Of a stretch of DNA of 60,000 nucleotides, positions 27,301 to 38,377 are shown in pieces. The DNA lies in NCBI RefSeq assembly GCF_910592395.1, contig NC_088312.1, positions 9,798,001 through 9,858,000 on the forward strand, read 5' to 3'. This DNA is from Lineus longissimus (taxonomy: Eukaryota > Nemertea > Pilidiophora > Heteronemertea > Lineidae). The position numbers were made by a program, and so were the translations under genes. A model generated the notes under the pieces. That model was not told the origin of the DNA and searched no databases. It worked only from the letters and a program-made list of their open reading frames with translations. Within the stretch, counting starts at the first letter, position 1; every line of letters starts with the position of its first letter.

Positions 27301-28484
27301 AACTGAACTACTGGTTTTCCTCAATGAACTGACTATATGAGTTATTAAAATGCCAAATTAAAGATGCTTATGAATTCCTCGACTGTACTGGCACAACTGC
27401 ATTTATGATATCTCGCATCTAGATTCATTTTGAAATGATTGTCACATATTACGAGGTCGACTGGTTAGGACAATCTAATTCTGTTCTTCCCAGCCAGATT
27501 TTACTTCCAAAAATTGACAATGCATATCTGGCTCCTACAAAACTAATGCAATGCTACTAAAAATGTATCTTGGTTTCTTCCAAACACATGACCACACTTG
27601 AAAATGGAATTTTGAAACTACATGTAAATCTACTATAAAAATCTCAAAAATAAATAAAAGTTTAATAATAATACATATATTCACAACTTATCTTTACAAT
27701 AAACTTCTGAATGGGTATGGTGTTGTTCTATAAATACAAAAGTGACTCAAAGGCCAGGTTGATGCAAATATCAGGACAATTAGACTCACTTACTATTCAA
27801 TAGTTAAACTTATCAGGTGTGAGATTGGAACGATCATTATTGGCATCAGAACAGCAGTTAAAAACTTTCAACTGGTAAGTTTCATTGAGTCAGGGTGATG
27901 GTGATTTCATAGACCCACGAAACTTGACTCAGATGACTAACAAAAGTATCAGCATCGGAAGAGATGTGGGCTACTTATTACTTTTCAGAACAAAAGTGCC
28001 CTCTACTAAAGTTCATTAAATTATGGCAATTTCCCAAAAGCATTTACCCGGTAAGTTCTAATTTTAACTTTTTGAACAGTATAGCTACTGGTTTTCACAA
28101 GTACGAATGGTTACCTCCGTTTCCACCGCAAAGCTAGGTTAAGACTATCAAAAATTTCTTTTTTCTGATTGTCCTGTTATTATACTTGAGGAACATTCAT
28201 GAACGTGAAAAAATAAAGATGACAGCAAGAATAAGAGCAGTGTGATCAGGCTTACTCTTTTCAAACACCAAGTCCTGAGCACAAGTCTTCCAACACAACA
28301 AGACAGGCGAGCATATATATATTACTATCGGGCCAACTATTGGCAGAAGTCATTGACAATCTTCGAACCAGGCAGCACTCTACAAAGGCAGTACAAGACT
28401 CAACATGGCAGTCATACGATGATTGCGTGGCACCAGGGAGATGGAGAGGTCCGTGGAATGGTGTACGGACCCATGGTCCCTGGG

Positions 28485-28590
28485 TTAATGATGTTGATGA
28501 AGTTCCCACAGGCAGTTGGCGATGGCAGTCGATGATTCTACACAACTAAGTGACACGTATGCAAGCTGATTCTCATGTCGTTTGATCAAA
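28485..28590 (-). CDS. ARID2: ARID2 coding exon 17, C-terminus and stop
   Basis: The acceptor tcttctttcag precedes this 106-nt exon, which enters in phase 2 and ends with TAA at 28485-28487. It encodes about residues 1858-1892, beginning SLIKRHENQLAYVSLSCVES and ending LHQHH. The L-x-K-R-H-E-N and E-S/A-S-T motifs match the extreme C-terminus of vertebrate ARID2, so the protein ends where expected. The 3' UTR follows to the left. Confidence 0.94.
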
Positions 28591-28924
28591 CTGAAAGAAG
28601 AGAAGACAATAAGGGAATATATCTAATTGTTTTCATATCTAGAATCATCTGACCTTACTACCCATATTCCCCATCAGAAGAATATCTTTCCAGTTTACTC
28701 AGGTGAACAAAACAAATGCTAAGACCAAGGTCTGTCTGAAAGTACTCTGTAACTGGTACCCACGTCTCCAGAGAGGCAATATGGGGTATCAACGAGCTGC
28801 ACCTATTGCAGCACTCACTTGAGCACGACTTTGGGGAACAAAGCAGTGGTGAATAGGACATTGGGAACACTCTTTCAATCCACATCATCGCCATCACACA
28901 AGACTTTGCACTTTGAAAGCTTAC
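28591..28924 (-). other. ARID2: ARID2 intron between coding exons 16 and 17
   Basis: This 334-bp intron runs from donor gtaagc to a pyrimidine-rich acceptor. A 122-residue frame runs through it from exon 16, but it is not the ARID2 frame and shows no homology. Confidence 0.88.
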
Positions 28925-29016
28925 CTTCTTCCAGCAGCAGAATACCTCGCTAAATTCCTTAATATTAAAGCAGATGTGAGACGTATATGTTTTGTGACTG
29001 GTCCTTCCTTTGGTTC
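28925..29016 (-). CDS. ARID2: ARID2 coding exon 16
   Basis: This 92-nt exon between acceptor gtgatttcag and donor AGAAG/gtaagc enters in phase 0 and exits in phase 2. It encodes [20 protein letters not shown] followed by [11 protein letters not shown], residues 1828-1858. The G-P-x-T-K-H-I-R-L-T-x-A-L-I-L-x-N motif is strongly conserved in ARID2 C-termini and gives the frame. Confidence 0.95.
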
Positions 29017-29218
29017 CTGAAATCACAGAGTATAACCGATTAAAACCAGAGTCGCAGTCAGCAACTGGCCAGATGCAGCCATGGTCAGTGACTGTAAGCA
29101 GTTGAGGAAAATAGCGGATGATCCATAACTTTAGGTGAGACGTAAGTGTAGAAGCAAGTCGTCAACTGCATTGAATCGACATCCAATGAAGAGAAAGCAT
29201 AAAATGAACATTCCTTAC

Positions 29219-29398
29219 CATTAATTCCTGATATGGCGGCCTTGCAGAGAATCTCCTGATAGCCTGTATCGCTGCGTCATTAGGATAGATGGGAGGGGGA
29301 GGTGGCGTTGGACACATCTGTGGCTGACCTCCCGTCTGTGCCGCTTGCTGTCTTTTTGCTAATGATGCCTTCAAGGCTGCTTCCGTGCAATGGCGATC
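29219..29398 (-). CDS. ARID2: ARID2 coding exon 15, end of zinc finger 2 and Pro-rich linker
   Basis: This exon is 180 nt (60 codons), phase 0 at both ends, with acceptor tttcttctag and donor ATG/gtaagg. It opens with DRHC, which supplies the last zinc-binding His (H1770) of the second finger. It then encodes an Ala/Gln-rich stretch and a run of prolines (PTPPPPPIYP) before SARPPYQELM. Equivalent human sequence has the D-K-H-C residues at the same place. Confidence 0.93.
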
Positions 29399-29651
29399 CT
29401 AGAAGAAATAATGGATTAGAGTGAATTCTCAAAGCAACCGAGTATACATTCTTCCACACAAGTGTAGCATGTGACAGGGTACAACAACTTGAGCCGCATT
29501 CAAAAGATTGCTGGATAAGTCACAAAGTTAAGGGAGAGTGTCATTCACATGTTTTTCACAATGCATTTTCCATCTACACAGCACAGCAGCCGACCTCTTT
29601 GGGTTTGAGAATACCTTTTTTCCATGTCATTTTCAATGTATCGTTACTTAC

Positions 29652-29787
29652 CTGTACATGGGTACATAAAGAAAACTTCTGTCTGACTAATCTATCACAC
29701 ACGTCCCACTGACAGACTCCAGCACCATTTGGGTTCAAGTGGACTTTGTATACATGAGGGAACACATCTTTGGCATTTTCAAAGCAC
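29652..29787 (-). CDS. ARID2: ARID2 coding exon 14, C2H2 zinc fingers
   Basis: This 136-nt exon enters in phase 2 and exits in phase 0 (CAG/gtaagt). It contributes H1733 and H1738 of the first finger, whose cysteines C1715 and C1720 come from exon 13, and C1747, C1752 and H1765 of the second. Both fingers have the unusual C-x4-C and H-x4-H spacing typical of the ARID2 pair. V-F-P-H-V-Y-K-V-H and Q-K-F-S-L-C-T-H are the readable cores. Confidence 0.95.
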
Positions 29788-29951
29788 CTGGAGAACAAAA
29801 ATATCATTAGCAAAAGGTTTTGAAATGTTTTGACAATCACACCATAATGACACTGATAGTTGTATTTGAATGGTTATCCACAGTGGATAACCATTCAGTT
29901 CTGCAAGTTAACAAAGATTAGAAATGAAAAAAAAGCTTGTCGTGCACTTAC

Positions 29952-32900
29952 TTCCGGCAGTTGGCCCATTCACACATGAAGTCTGTTCCCACGCTACTGA
30001 TGACACTCTGGGTTGACGAACGACGAGACTCTGTACTGCTCGCTCGACTTCTTGTCTTCTTACGACTTTTGGCGATTTTCTCGTCATCTTTTCGCTTGAC
30101 ACCAGACGATTGTGACTTCGGCGTTGGAATGTTCTGCGGATGTGGATTGCCTACAGGTGGCCCTTGTTGATACTGACCTTGGAACTGTACGCTTGGATAC
30201 GGCACACTTGTAATGTCCATTTTTACTTGGGGCTGCCCAATGATGGGCAGAACCTGAGTTCTAATATTAGAGGCCAGCTCTCCTATTTTAATCTCATTGT
30301 AATAAAGAGGGCCAGCAGATTTCGACTCAACACCAAGCATCTCCTCTACAGATTTATCCTCAATAATGTCATGAATGTCCTTCAACACCATGTCTAGAGA
30401 ACTAGGTTTGCTGGCCACTGACGAATTGCTTGGAGGATTCGCATCAATATCCATAACCTCCTCCTCCTTCACTTTGACAGAGTCTAATTCATTTTGTGTC
30501 TCGTCACCACACTGTTCGAGTTTCAAACTAGATTCAACAGGTTTAGAGTCAGTTGTTCCTATCGATGAATTTGTTGTTTCTATAGAGGAGTTTGATGCCT
30601 CTGAGTACACATTTGTCACTTTAAAATGCGGATTTGATGAATGTGGATTCGAGGTTTCTAAATGCGGATTTGATGATTGTGATTGCTGATTAGTCCTTTG
30701 TGTTTGTGCGTTAGTTTCCTGCGCGCATGGAATAGTTTGGGGATTTTTAATCTCGTTTGTCTCCTCTACAGAGGTAGAGTTCAAAGCAGCATCAACTGTG
30801 TCAGAACCTTCTAACCCAATGTTCCCATTCCCATTTGTTTTTGCAACGCAGATGCCACTATCCCCTACTTTCTCCTGCTCGGCAGGCCTTGGACTGGCTA
30901 TATCACTGAGGTATCCATTCTGCAAACTTACATCATTCGAAACACTTTTCGATTTGCAATTACTCTCAATCATCAAGCTCAAGTCCTTACTGCCTTCCTT
31001 AAGAATTGGTTTGAGAACATCCTCGGCTAAAATAGTTGCAACTACTGCTGGTTTCTGTTTTTCAACTTCCAAGAGAATATCACCATTTCCTAAATGATTT
31101 ACAAGACCATTGACCAGTTTATCTGGTTTCTGACCAAGCGTGTCTTTTGTTTCTTCTGATTTTTTAAGACCCTGTGTTGACTGGACTGATATGTCAGACT
31201 GAGGAGGTAATTTGCGGTATTCGTTCTGCGACACAGACCCATTAACTAACTTTGGAGGATTACCAGAACTATTTACTGGATGCGGAGATTCATTCGTGTC
31301 TTTGGCAGGATTTTTCTTCTTGTCACCATCCTTATTTTTCTTATCCTTATCCTTGTCATTGAGATCATTGCCTGTAAACTGTGTATCCGTTGCACAGTTG
31401 AGTTTAACATCTGATTCTGATAACGTTCTCTCATGTTCCGCTAAACCGTTATCCAGCAGAACAGTTGTTGGAATATGATCCACATTATTTTGCACTGAAT
31501 CATTAGAACTAATCCGTACATCGTCCACATCCATTTTATCCACTTTCCTATCCTCAGATTTCACTGGGCCATTTTCGACACCAGACTGAGATTTTGGATC
31601 CTCGTTTTCATTTGTTGTGCATGTCTGGTCCTCGTTAGATGCTGGAGCTTGTGTCGGAGTTTCTGCAAATACAGATTGAGATCCTTGAGTAGGTAAATTT
31701 TGATGGGGTGTCTGCTCTACTGGACTGCTCTGTGATGCTGGGACTGGGGCAGGAACAGCCACAGGTACCTGGTTTGGTGCCATTGGCATCACACCAGGTA
31801 ATCCTAATGGTAGTTGGGTTGGGTTGCCTAATCCTAGAACGTCTTGGCTACAACCTGCAAGCATCTCTTCATTTCTATTTGCCTGTGTAGTGCTATTGTT
31901 ATTTTCAACAATGTCCAATCTTGCACAGTGGTTTTCTATTCGTTCAATCTTTGCCTCGTGACGGAGTTCATCCTCACGAACTACATCCTGGGCACGCTCG
32001 ACATCACCACATACTTCAAGCTGACAGCCCTTAGGGGACCTATTACTCAGAGTATAAGGAGAATTAGGTCGTGGCGAGACAGTTCTGGGAGACTTGACTT
32101 TTGGACTACCCTTGGGTGTTCTATTACGTGTTCCCTTAGGAGACAACCTGCCAGGTGAATGTCCTGGAGAACTGTTCCGCCGTTTGCGACTAGACTGATT
32201 TTGATTAAGCTGCACATTACCTAAGTGCTGTGGTTTATTCCGTTGAAACACTCCGAATTGCACTTGTGGCAGGCCATACATCCCTGGAGCTTGCCCTTGT
32301 ATCGTTTGTGTCATCATACCAGGTCGTGGTGGGTATGCTTGACCCTGAGGAAGATTTGCTTGCGGAGGTTTTGATACTGGTCCTTGATTTGGGTGTTCCG
32401 ATGGAGCTCGGTTGACATTAGATTGTCCCTGGGTTAAATGTGGTTGCCCTTGGTTTATAGGCTGGCCTTGAAGAGGACGAGGTAGTATCTGCCGAGGATG
32501 AGGCTGAATCTGATGTGCGAAGCTGACTGGAGGTTGGCCGACAGGCACCAATGCAGGCTGCGGTTGGATTGCAGGGAGAATGTTTCGACTGACAGGGTTA
32601 CTCTGTGCTGCCTGGGCTATGCGCTGCATCTGCATGTTGTGCACCTTAGTTGCTAGAAGACTTTTGATCATATTGGTATCAGTCGGTTTTGCATTTGGAG
32701 CAGTTGGACTGGGAGCTGAGGAGGGGTAGCTAGAGACAGATGACGGACTCTGCGGCGTCATAGGTCGTTGAAGCCCATTCAGTGCTAGATGTATTGACGC
32801 AAAGTTCCCTTGTGGTGGTTGCTGACGTTGGTTTATAGAGGCTGCTTGTGGTGGCGTGTTCAGCTGCTGCTGTAAGACTGATGTCGGTCGGCTCTGGCTG

Positions 32901-33135
32901 TCACAGCTTGAAGTGCTTGGCGGCCGATGAGGTGATGGTGACTGAGGAGGCATCGTCGACGAGTATCTCTGTGCCGGTGACATTGGAGGCGTCATGTGAC
33001 TGTGTGGGGAGGGACTAAGAGGGGGCATGATCGGCCCCTGTGGAGGTGCTATTGGACGGGGTGAGCATGACGTCTGTGGTGATGGTGCCAGGTGTGGTTG
33101 ATTGACGATGGGTCCTCTCTGGTTCATCATTTCAC
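29952..33135 (-). CDS. ARID2: ARID2 coding exon 13, giant disordered exon
   Basis: This single 3,184-nt exon encodes residues about 661-1722. Vertebrate ARID2 has an equivalent oversized exon. Composition is Pro/Ser/Gln-rich at first. A short conserved-looking I-K-S-L-L-A-T-K motif at about residue 815 parallels a S-L-I-K-Q-L-L motif in human ARID2. Next come an SP-repeat basic tract (SSRKRRNSSPGHSPGR), a Lys/Asp-rich tract (KDKDKKNKDGDKKK) and an Asn/Ser-rich tract. Near the end is a basic block suited to a nuclear localisation signal (VKRKDDEKIAKSRKKTRSR). It closes with FMCEWANCR, giving the first two zinc-finger cysteines. Acceptor gcttgcag, donor CGGAA/gtaagt. The frame is fixed by exons on both sides. 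Confidence 0.97.
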
Positions 33136-33310
33136 CTGCAAGCACAAATAGAGAGGAAGTGTCAGTGGAGGTAACAAATGGTTTTAGCCGTTATTTCAGA
33201 TATGACTTTTAGCTGCATTTAAGGGTACAGAGGCCTGGTTGGCAAAGCTTTAGTAGGACAATTAACTACCTAAGCCCACGGCGTTGACTATCACAACTAA
33301 CACAACTTAC

Positions 33311-33558
33311 CTGGTAATGGGAATGGTCTCGGTACTGGTCGCCTCCTGATCCCAAGGAACTGAATGTCCGATGTTCCATTAGGTTTATCAATCTTGACGC
33401 ACTCGACATCAGGGAATACCATTTTCAAACATCTTGTGAAGTCCATGGTTGAGATGACTCTGGTGATTTGGTTCTTGCTACAGCTGGAGAGGTAGGCGGC
33501 ATACAGCTCGACTCTCTGGATACGGAATCCAGCCTTACTCTCAAAGTGGGCATTCAGC
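33311..33558 (-). CDS. ARID2: ARID2 coding exon 12, RFX DNA-binding domain
   Basis: This 248-nt exon has acceptor tgtcttcag and donor CCAG/gtaagt, entering in phase 2 and exiting in phase 1. It encodes WLNAHFESKAGFRIQRVELY and on through AAYLSSCSK, MDFTRCLKMVFPDVECVKI and IQFLGIRRRP. The pattern W-L-x5-Y/F-E-x3-G-x-x-x-x-R-x-x-L-Y-x-x-Y...F-x-x-x-x-x-x-x-F-P...G-I is the RFX winged-helix signature that distinguishes ARID2 from the other ARID proteins. It lacks a methionine start of its own. Confidence 0.96.
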
Positions 33559-33825
33559 CTGAAGACAAGACAAAGCCAATGTAGAGAACTGTGGTATAAC
33601 TAACAAAACCATCAGAAAACAGAGTACATAAATTTCAAAAGGGCAGGTACATTATCTTAAAAGGGAACATGATTCATTAACTTCACATTTCATAGCTTGT
33701 CGAAGTGCTGTCTAAATCACTGGTGAAATCAGACAGGATATTCTCTTGACAGTTCCAAGGGTGACCTAAGATAGAGTTGGTCTGCTGTATTGTATAAACA
33801 ATGGGAGTCACGACTGTTCACTTAC

Positions 33826-34156
33826 CAGTTACAGGCAAACTGCTCACTCTCAGCATCTTGGTTCTGTTGCAGATTTGGCTGTGTCTGTGGTTGTGGCTGC
33901 TGCTGTTGCTGCTGAGGTGGACCTGGTTGAGGAGGATGCTGAGACACATGTCTCTGCATTGTGAACTGCGGCTGTGGTGGAGGATGATGGAGTTGTTGTG
34001 GAGGTTGCTGGTGGCTGATCGGCCGGTGACTTGGCACCATCTGTTGATGTTGTTGGACTTGCATAGGTGGCGGGGCATGTTCAACCACCTTCACTCCGAA
34101 GAGAGCATTCTGGCCGTACGACTGGGCTTCAATGGTCACCAGTTGCACTAGCATGT
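33826..34156 (-). CDS. ARID2: ARID2 coding exon 11, end of helical region and Gln/Pro linker
   Basis: This 331-nt exon enters in phase 1 and exits in phase 2 (AACTG/gtaagt). It begins DMLVQLVTIEAQSYGQNALF, then GVKVVEH, matching the end of the helical region in human ARID2. It then becomes low complexity, with many Gln, Pro and His residues including a six-Gln run at about 549-554. It ends ESEQFACNW, the conserved lead-in to the RFX domain. Confidence 0.95.
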
Positions 34157-34400
34157 CTGGAAGAGAGTTCAACATTAGGGTTTGGAGATTTATATCAGTG
34201 AAGAGGTACAATCATACCTGGCAAAGACATAAGTAAACAGAAATGGGTGTGGAGACCACTGAACCAACTGCAATCATGTATATGGGAAACAATTGACGCG
34301 ACTGCAGGAGTTTTCTTTTAGTCCAAAACAGGCTACACAGCAGTGTGGGATTCCAAGCCGGTCTGGTCTAGTCTTTCAGGAACAGAGAAATGAAACTTAC

Positions 34401-34610
34401 CAACACTTGATCTAACCATAGCAATGTGCGTCGTGGTAATCTCTCCCAGTTCTGATAGTTGATAGAGGACCTCAAGAGCATGAACGATGAGCTGGATATC
34501 GAGGACTGACAACGTGTTGATGATATCTTCGTATGCCTTCTCCTCAAGATGGTCAGCAATCACATCTTCATTCTCGTCCACTTGGCTCAGCTTGGAAAGA
34601 ATCTCCATGC
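34401..34610 (-). CDS. ARID2: ARID2 coding exon 10, helical region
   Basis: This 210-nt exon enters and exits in phase 1, with acceptor atgatttcag and donor TTG/gtaagt. It encodes MEILSKLSQVDENEDVIADH and continues with L-D-I-Q-L-I-V-H-A-L-E-V-L-Y-Q-L-S-E-L-G, a helix-turn-helix pattern that matches the human M-E-I-L-G-N-L and L-E-V-L-Y-x-L-T-E-M-G segments. Confidence 0.96.
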
Positions 34611-34974
34611 CTGAAATCATTATAGATTCAACAGGTAAGATACAGATGGAACTTATCAGCACCTCTACACAAAGGAGAGATGCCATTCAGGTTGATATTC
34701 CATGTTATAAAGATCTCCCCAAAATAATCTCGATTCACTTCAAACTATTTAAAGTTTTCCTTTTGAACAAGTAGATTCTGACGCAGAAGACAGGCCTTCT
34801 CCTGTAGTATCAGATGTACTTCCAAGAGATGATAATCATAAAAGCCTTCACATTTAAGGCAAACACTTTCTCGAATTAGGCCAAATACTTCCTTTGCAAC
34901 AACACTGTTGAAACTATTCCCGCGTTTACTCCATGCCTCAGAGCCTGAGTGACAAGCAAAATGCTGGTACATAC

Positions 34975-35153
34975 CTCTTACGATGTCAAATTTGTCCTGC
35001 GATGCTAGACACCGGCATATCGTCTTCATGATGAGCTGCGTCGTCCAGCAATCGATTGGTTCAAGCACCATCTGGATGGCTACGTTGCCTAGTGTATCCA
35101 GGCCGATTTGTTTCAGACATGAATATTTACTGTAGGTGCACAGCAGTAGGAAC
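34975..35153 (-). CDS. ARID2: ARID2 coding exon 9, helical region
   Basis: This 179-nt exon enters in phase 2 and exits in phase 1, with acceptor ttgttgcag and donor AGAG/gtatgt. It encodes FLLLCTYSKYSCLKQIGLDT then LGNVAIQMVLEPIDCWTTQL and ends CRCLASQDKFDIVRG. The G-L-D-T-L-G-N-x-A core is a signature of the ARID2 helical repeats. Confidence 0.96.
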
Positions 35154-35486
35154 CTGCAACAATAGAATAGCAGAAATGGTCATATCATTTATCATCAAGT
35201 CAACATAGAAATATTCCGTTTTACAATCAAGATCTGACCAGGAAGTCAAATCAAATCACTTCAGAGCAGGCACAGAAAAAACCTTACAAGCATTAAACAA
35301 TACAAGTTTAAGCATCACTTGCCAACTTCTTGATAGCATCTTCTCATCAAACAGGCAAACATTTCAGGCCACATACACTGCTTTGGGAGCAGAAAGTTGG
35401 CCACCTCATAACTAATAGAAAGAACATCGTTTGAATGTAGTGATGTGATGACCTCCACCTCTTTTATCAACGATTAGTTCACTCAC
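35154..35486 (-). other. ARID2: ARID2 intron between coding exons 8 and 9
   Basis: This is a 333-bp intron with regular GT..AG borders. I see nothing else in it. Confidence 0.9.
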
Positions 35487-35700
35487 CTAAATATTAATAA
35501 ATTTGATGCCAACGGCATAAGGTTTTCTTCCTCAAATGATAAATTCCTTATAATAGACGCTAACTGCATGATACGTTGTCCTTCAACATCTGCAATGCCA
35601 AGTTCTCGGCCAAAGTTAAATATATGTTCGTTGACTTCAGCATCAAGTTCGTAGGTGGTCTCTAAATCATCTCCAGGTATTTTACTCGAAGCAACTGCAT
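35487..35700 (-). CDS. ARID2: ARID2 coding exon 8, helical region
   Basis: This 214-nt exon enters in phase 1 and exits in phase 2 (TTTAG/gtgagt). It encodes a divergent acidic start, then ELGIADVEGQRIMQLASIIR followed by NLSFEEENLMPLASN. The D-x-E-G-Q-R-x-x-Q-x-A-x-I-x-R-N-L-S-F-E-E block is nearly identical to human ARID2 and gives the strongest single proof of orthology. Confidence 0.97.
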
Positions 35701-35786
35701 CTGGAGACAAAGAACATAATTTTGTTAAAACATTTTCTGTTTAATGGTGTATCCCCATTTCGCCTATTCCCCATGTCCTGTCGACA

Positions 35787-35797
35787 CCCCCCCCCCC
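35787..35797 (+). repeat. Poly-C tract (11 C)
   Basis: A homopolymer in an ARID2 intron, read as G on the transcribed strand. Confidence 0.95.
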
Positions 35798-35894
35798 AAA
35801 AAGATTTGGGGAATATAAAATGAGAGAGCACAAGGGAAGACAGACTTCAGTTTCATATGAAACCAGACGAGCATGGGCCTGAATTCAAACTTAC

Positions 35895-35967
35895 CTTGTA
35901 AATGGACAGCAGCAGAAGGTGACACTAAATCCTGGGCTTGTTTATCTCTTACACTATCACACCAGAA
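35895..35967 (-). CDS. ARID2: ARID2 coding exon 7
   Basis: This 73-nt exon has acceptor ctgtttcag and donor CAAG/gtaagt, entering in phase 0 and exiting in phase 1. It encodes FWCDSVRDKQAQDLVSPSAA then VHLQ. The F-W-x-D-x-V-x-D opening aligns with the human F-W-K-D-I-V-D-D stretch just ahead of the conserved G-Q-R block. Confidence 0.92.
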
Positions 35968-36217
35968 CTGAAACAGAATAAGACAAATTTCAAAATCCCG
36001 CTCTGTCCTGTAAAGTGAAGTCTGAGTAAAAGTCCACATCCTTAAGATTATTACTCCCAATGCAGAAATAGCACACTATTGAGCTGATTTCAGATATAAA
36101 TTTTAGTTCACTTCTGCCGTACATTTTGGAATAACTTCACCGGCCATAGTGCCGGAGGGCCATTAGAATTCAGACAGCAACACACTCCTATTATCCTATT
36201 ATGACCAAAATACACAC

Positions 36218-36282
36218 CCTCACAAAGTTTCTTCCGGTTAATTTTCTCCATTCTTCATGGAATTTGATATATGACCCTGGTC
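36218..36282 (-). CDS. ARID2: ARID2 coding exon 6, with two possible donors
   Basis: This small exon encodes GPGSYIKFHEEWRKLTGRNF, optionally followed by VR. The acceptor is tctttgcag. Two donors six bases apart both keep phase 0: /gtgagg after Phe (exon end 36224) and /gtgtgt after Arg (exon end 36218). The first is the stronger match to consensus. The exon fits exactly between the phase-1 end of exon 5 and the phase-0 start of exon 7. I am less sure of its homology than of its neighbours, since the stretch is short. Confidence 0.8.
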
Positions 36283-38158
36283 CTGCAAAGATAAAAGGTT
36301 TACACGTAATTAGACAACTGCATGTAGAAACAGAAAACATCATCATTGCTCTCTAACATGACGACCATTGTAGAGAGATTTGGGAAATCCCCCCCCCCCC
36401 CCCCATACACATTGGTTGTGCCATAGATAGTTATTTGTAAGGACTATTTGGTGGGCCACAATAAGATAGCTTATTTCACATCTCACAACCAACTCGCATT
36501 TCAAAGAATAAGATTAGTTCTTCGCTCTAACACCAGACGGCTCTGACAGAAAATCGAGAACAAAGGACGGAATATGTTAATGTGGCTGTGTAATGCTTTT
36601 CCATACAGACTGCGTGTATAACACTGTGTATAGTGTACAATATACACATTCAGCACATGCATGCTTTATGAGCAAACATTCAGCCATATAAATGCAAATT
36701 ATTAGTGCGTTGGAGTCTCGCAAAGAATCTATGATTTTTATGGCATGATTGGGGCACGGAATTTTTCTTAGAATTCTGCAATGAAAATGTATTTCCTACA
36801 CATATCTAAATGGCTATTAGACAACATAATTTATTGAAAATTACTAGCATTTCATGACGAAGAGTTTATGATAATAAACTTTACTCTCATCTTCCAATCA
36901 AATATATAACAGTGGACGAAGCTTTGTATAGATGATGCCAGGGGATATTTGATGAGTAAGATGAGGTTTTTAATTCCAGATTAAAAATATGAATTAATAT
37001 CTTTTGGGCGCTCAATGTTCAGAATCAGATAGAGAAGGCCATATTGTGTTTAGATATGGTTTTATCTCGACCAGAATTTGGTTCGGCTGGCAAAATGTTG
37101 ACTTTTTAACGACAACCCATGGGAGAGATGACAGGCAAATTGTTATGTAGTAGCTATTGGTATTGCTAGTTTTTCTGAAGCAATGTTGAATTCACTAAAA
37201 TTGGGATTGTTCTAGGCATAAAGACATCTTGAATTCCCTTTATTGTCAGGAATAAATCACTCGAGGGACCGCCAATCAGTTCTGTATTAAGTTGGCAGAA
37301 TTTTTCATTATGTCGAAAGTGGATGTAATATAAAAGCATACGAATAAAATGAGGGTAATTGAAACCTTTCATATCAAATTTAGGAACGTTCTTATTAGAA
37401 ATTGTGCGAGCCACTTCGAAATATTTGCTGTATTTGAGGGAATATCATGGGAACTGTAGAGGAAAGCAGCAGGCAATCATCTCCAAAAATAAATTGCATG
37501 ACTGCTGTAAATTGGATTCTGAACATTTGAAAATAATACCCAGTACATAGGGACAACTTTCACAACATGAGGGCCGGTCTTTGAAAGTTAATTCTAACCT
37601 GTGTCTGGCATACGAGGAATCAGACAAGCTAGTCATACGCTTGTGTTGCAAATGCAAAACACAGCCCCATTCCCCCTACGAAAGAAACACACCAAAGACC
37701 AAACAACCACTGCTCGTACCAACAGCTGATCTATCGAGGATCCCTTTCCAATAAGTAGAGGTGCATTCACGCATACACTGGGGAATCCCCAATCCAACAC
37801 AATCAGCAGATGCATGTGTTTACAAATAGTGCTATGCTGCTGTACTATGGCTCGAGCTCCTTGTGTATATTGGTCTTGTGTACAGGCTGATCGAGCGCAA
37901 CGGTACTCTTATCTGTTTTGCTGTCACACGGTTTGCAGAGCTCGGAATTATCAACAATGTATTAAAACAGGTTAAGTTATAGCGCGCGGTTTCTTTGAAT
38001 ACCCTTCGTACAGATACATGCACACCACCACCTTCCTTTCATGCTCCAGTGTAATGTACCAAATGCATCTCATCACTCTGTATCCCAATCCCATGGAAGG
38101 ACTCTTTTTAGTTAGATTTTCTTTACCCTTGATTAGCGAGAACAACAATGAATCTTAC
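36283..38158 (-). other. ARID2: ARID2 intron between coding exons 5 and 6
   Basis: This 1.9-kb AT-rich intron contains a 16-base poly-C tract at 36389-36404. Small frames on both strands have no recognisable content. Confidence 0.85.
36389..36404 (+). repeat. Poly-C tract (16 C)
   Basis: A homopolymer run within an ARID2 intron. It appears as G16 in the pre-mRNA and is prone to length polymorphism and sequencing error. Confidence 0.95.
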
Positions 38159-38377
38159 CATCCGTATATATTCCAACTTGCGCCATCAACAGCTCTATCA
38201 GGCGATGTGACTGGTCCAACTTCAGAACGTGACGTCCTTCATTAGAGAGCAGCGTACACACATTTATTGCAAAGTCCACCTCATTGGGCAAACCTGACAG
38301 AAGAGACTTTTCTAGTTTTTCATATTCGCTGCGTGGGGCAAAATCCATGGACAACCCAGTGCTGGCTCGGACTTGGT
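38159..38377 (-). CDS. ARID2: ARID2 coding exon 5
   Basis: This 219-nt exon enters and exits in phase 1, with acceptor cctgttttccag and donor GATG/gtaaga. It encodes [20 protein letters not shown] and on to [20 protein letters not shown] then [20 protein letters not shown]. The [20 protein letters not shown] motif is highly conserved in ARID2 proteins and starts the helical region. Confidence 0.97.

Larger units (their letters stand above)
16071..28484. other. Gene-poor region between TMTC3 and ARID2
   Basis: No exon of a recognisable protein was found on either strand. On the minus strand it must contain the 3' UTR of ARID2 at its right end and the promoter and 5' non-coding exon of TMTC3 somewhere to the left, but neither boundary can be fixed by eye. 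Candidate minus-strand polyadenylation signals (ATTAAA near 27,661, AATAAA near 25,933) are too common in AT-rich DNA to choose between. Repeats found inside are listed separately. Confidence 0.6.

Noticed and set aside
28658-29026. 122-codon minus-strand frame overlapping ARID2 exon 16.
   Set aside because: It is not in the ARID2 frame and runs through the intron; the conserved peptide is in the adjacent frame.
33801-34151. 116-codon plus-strand frame rich in Leu and Trp.
   Set aside because: It is the antisense shadow of the Gln/Pro-rich ARID2 exon 11.
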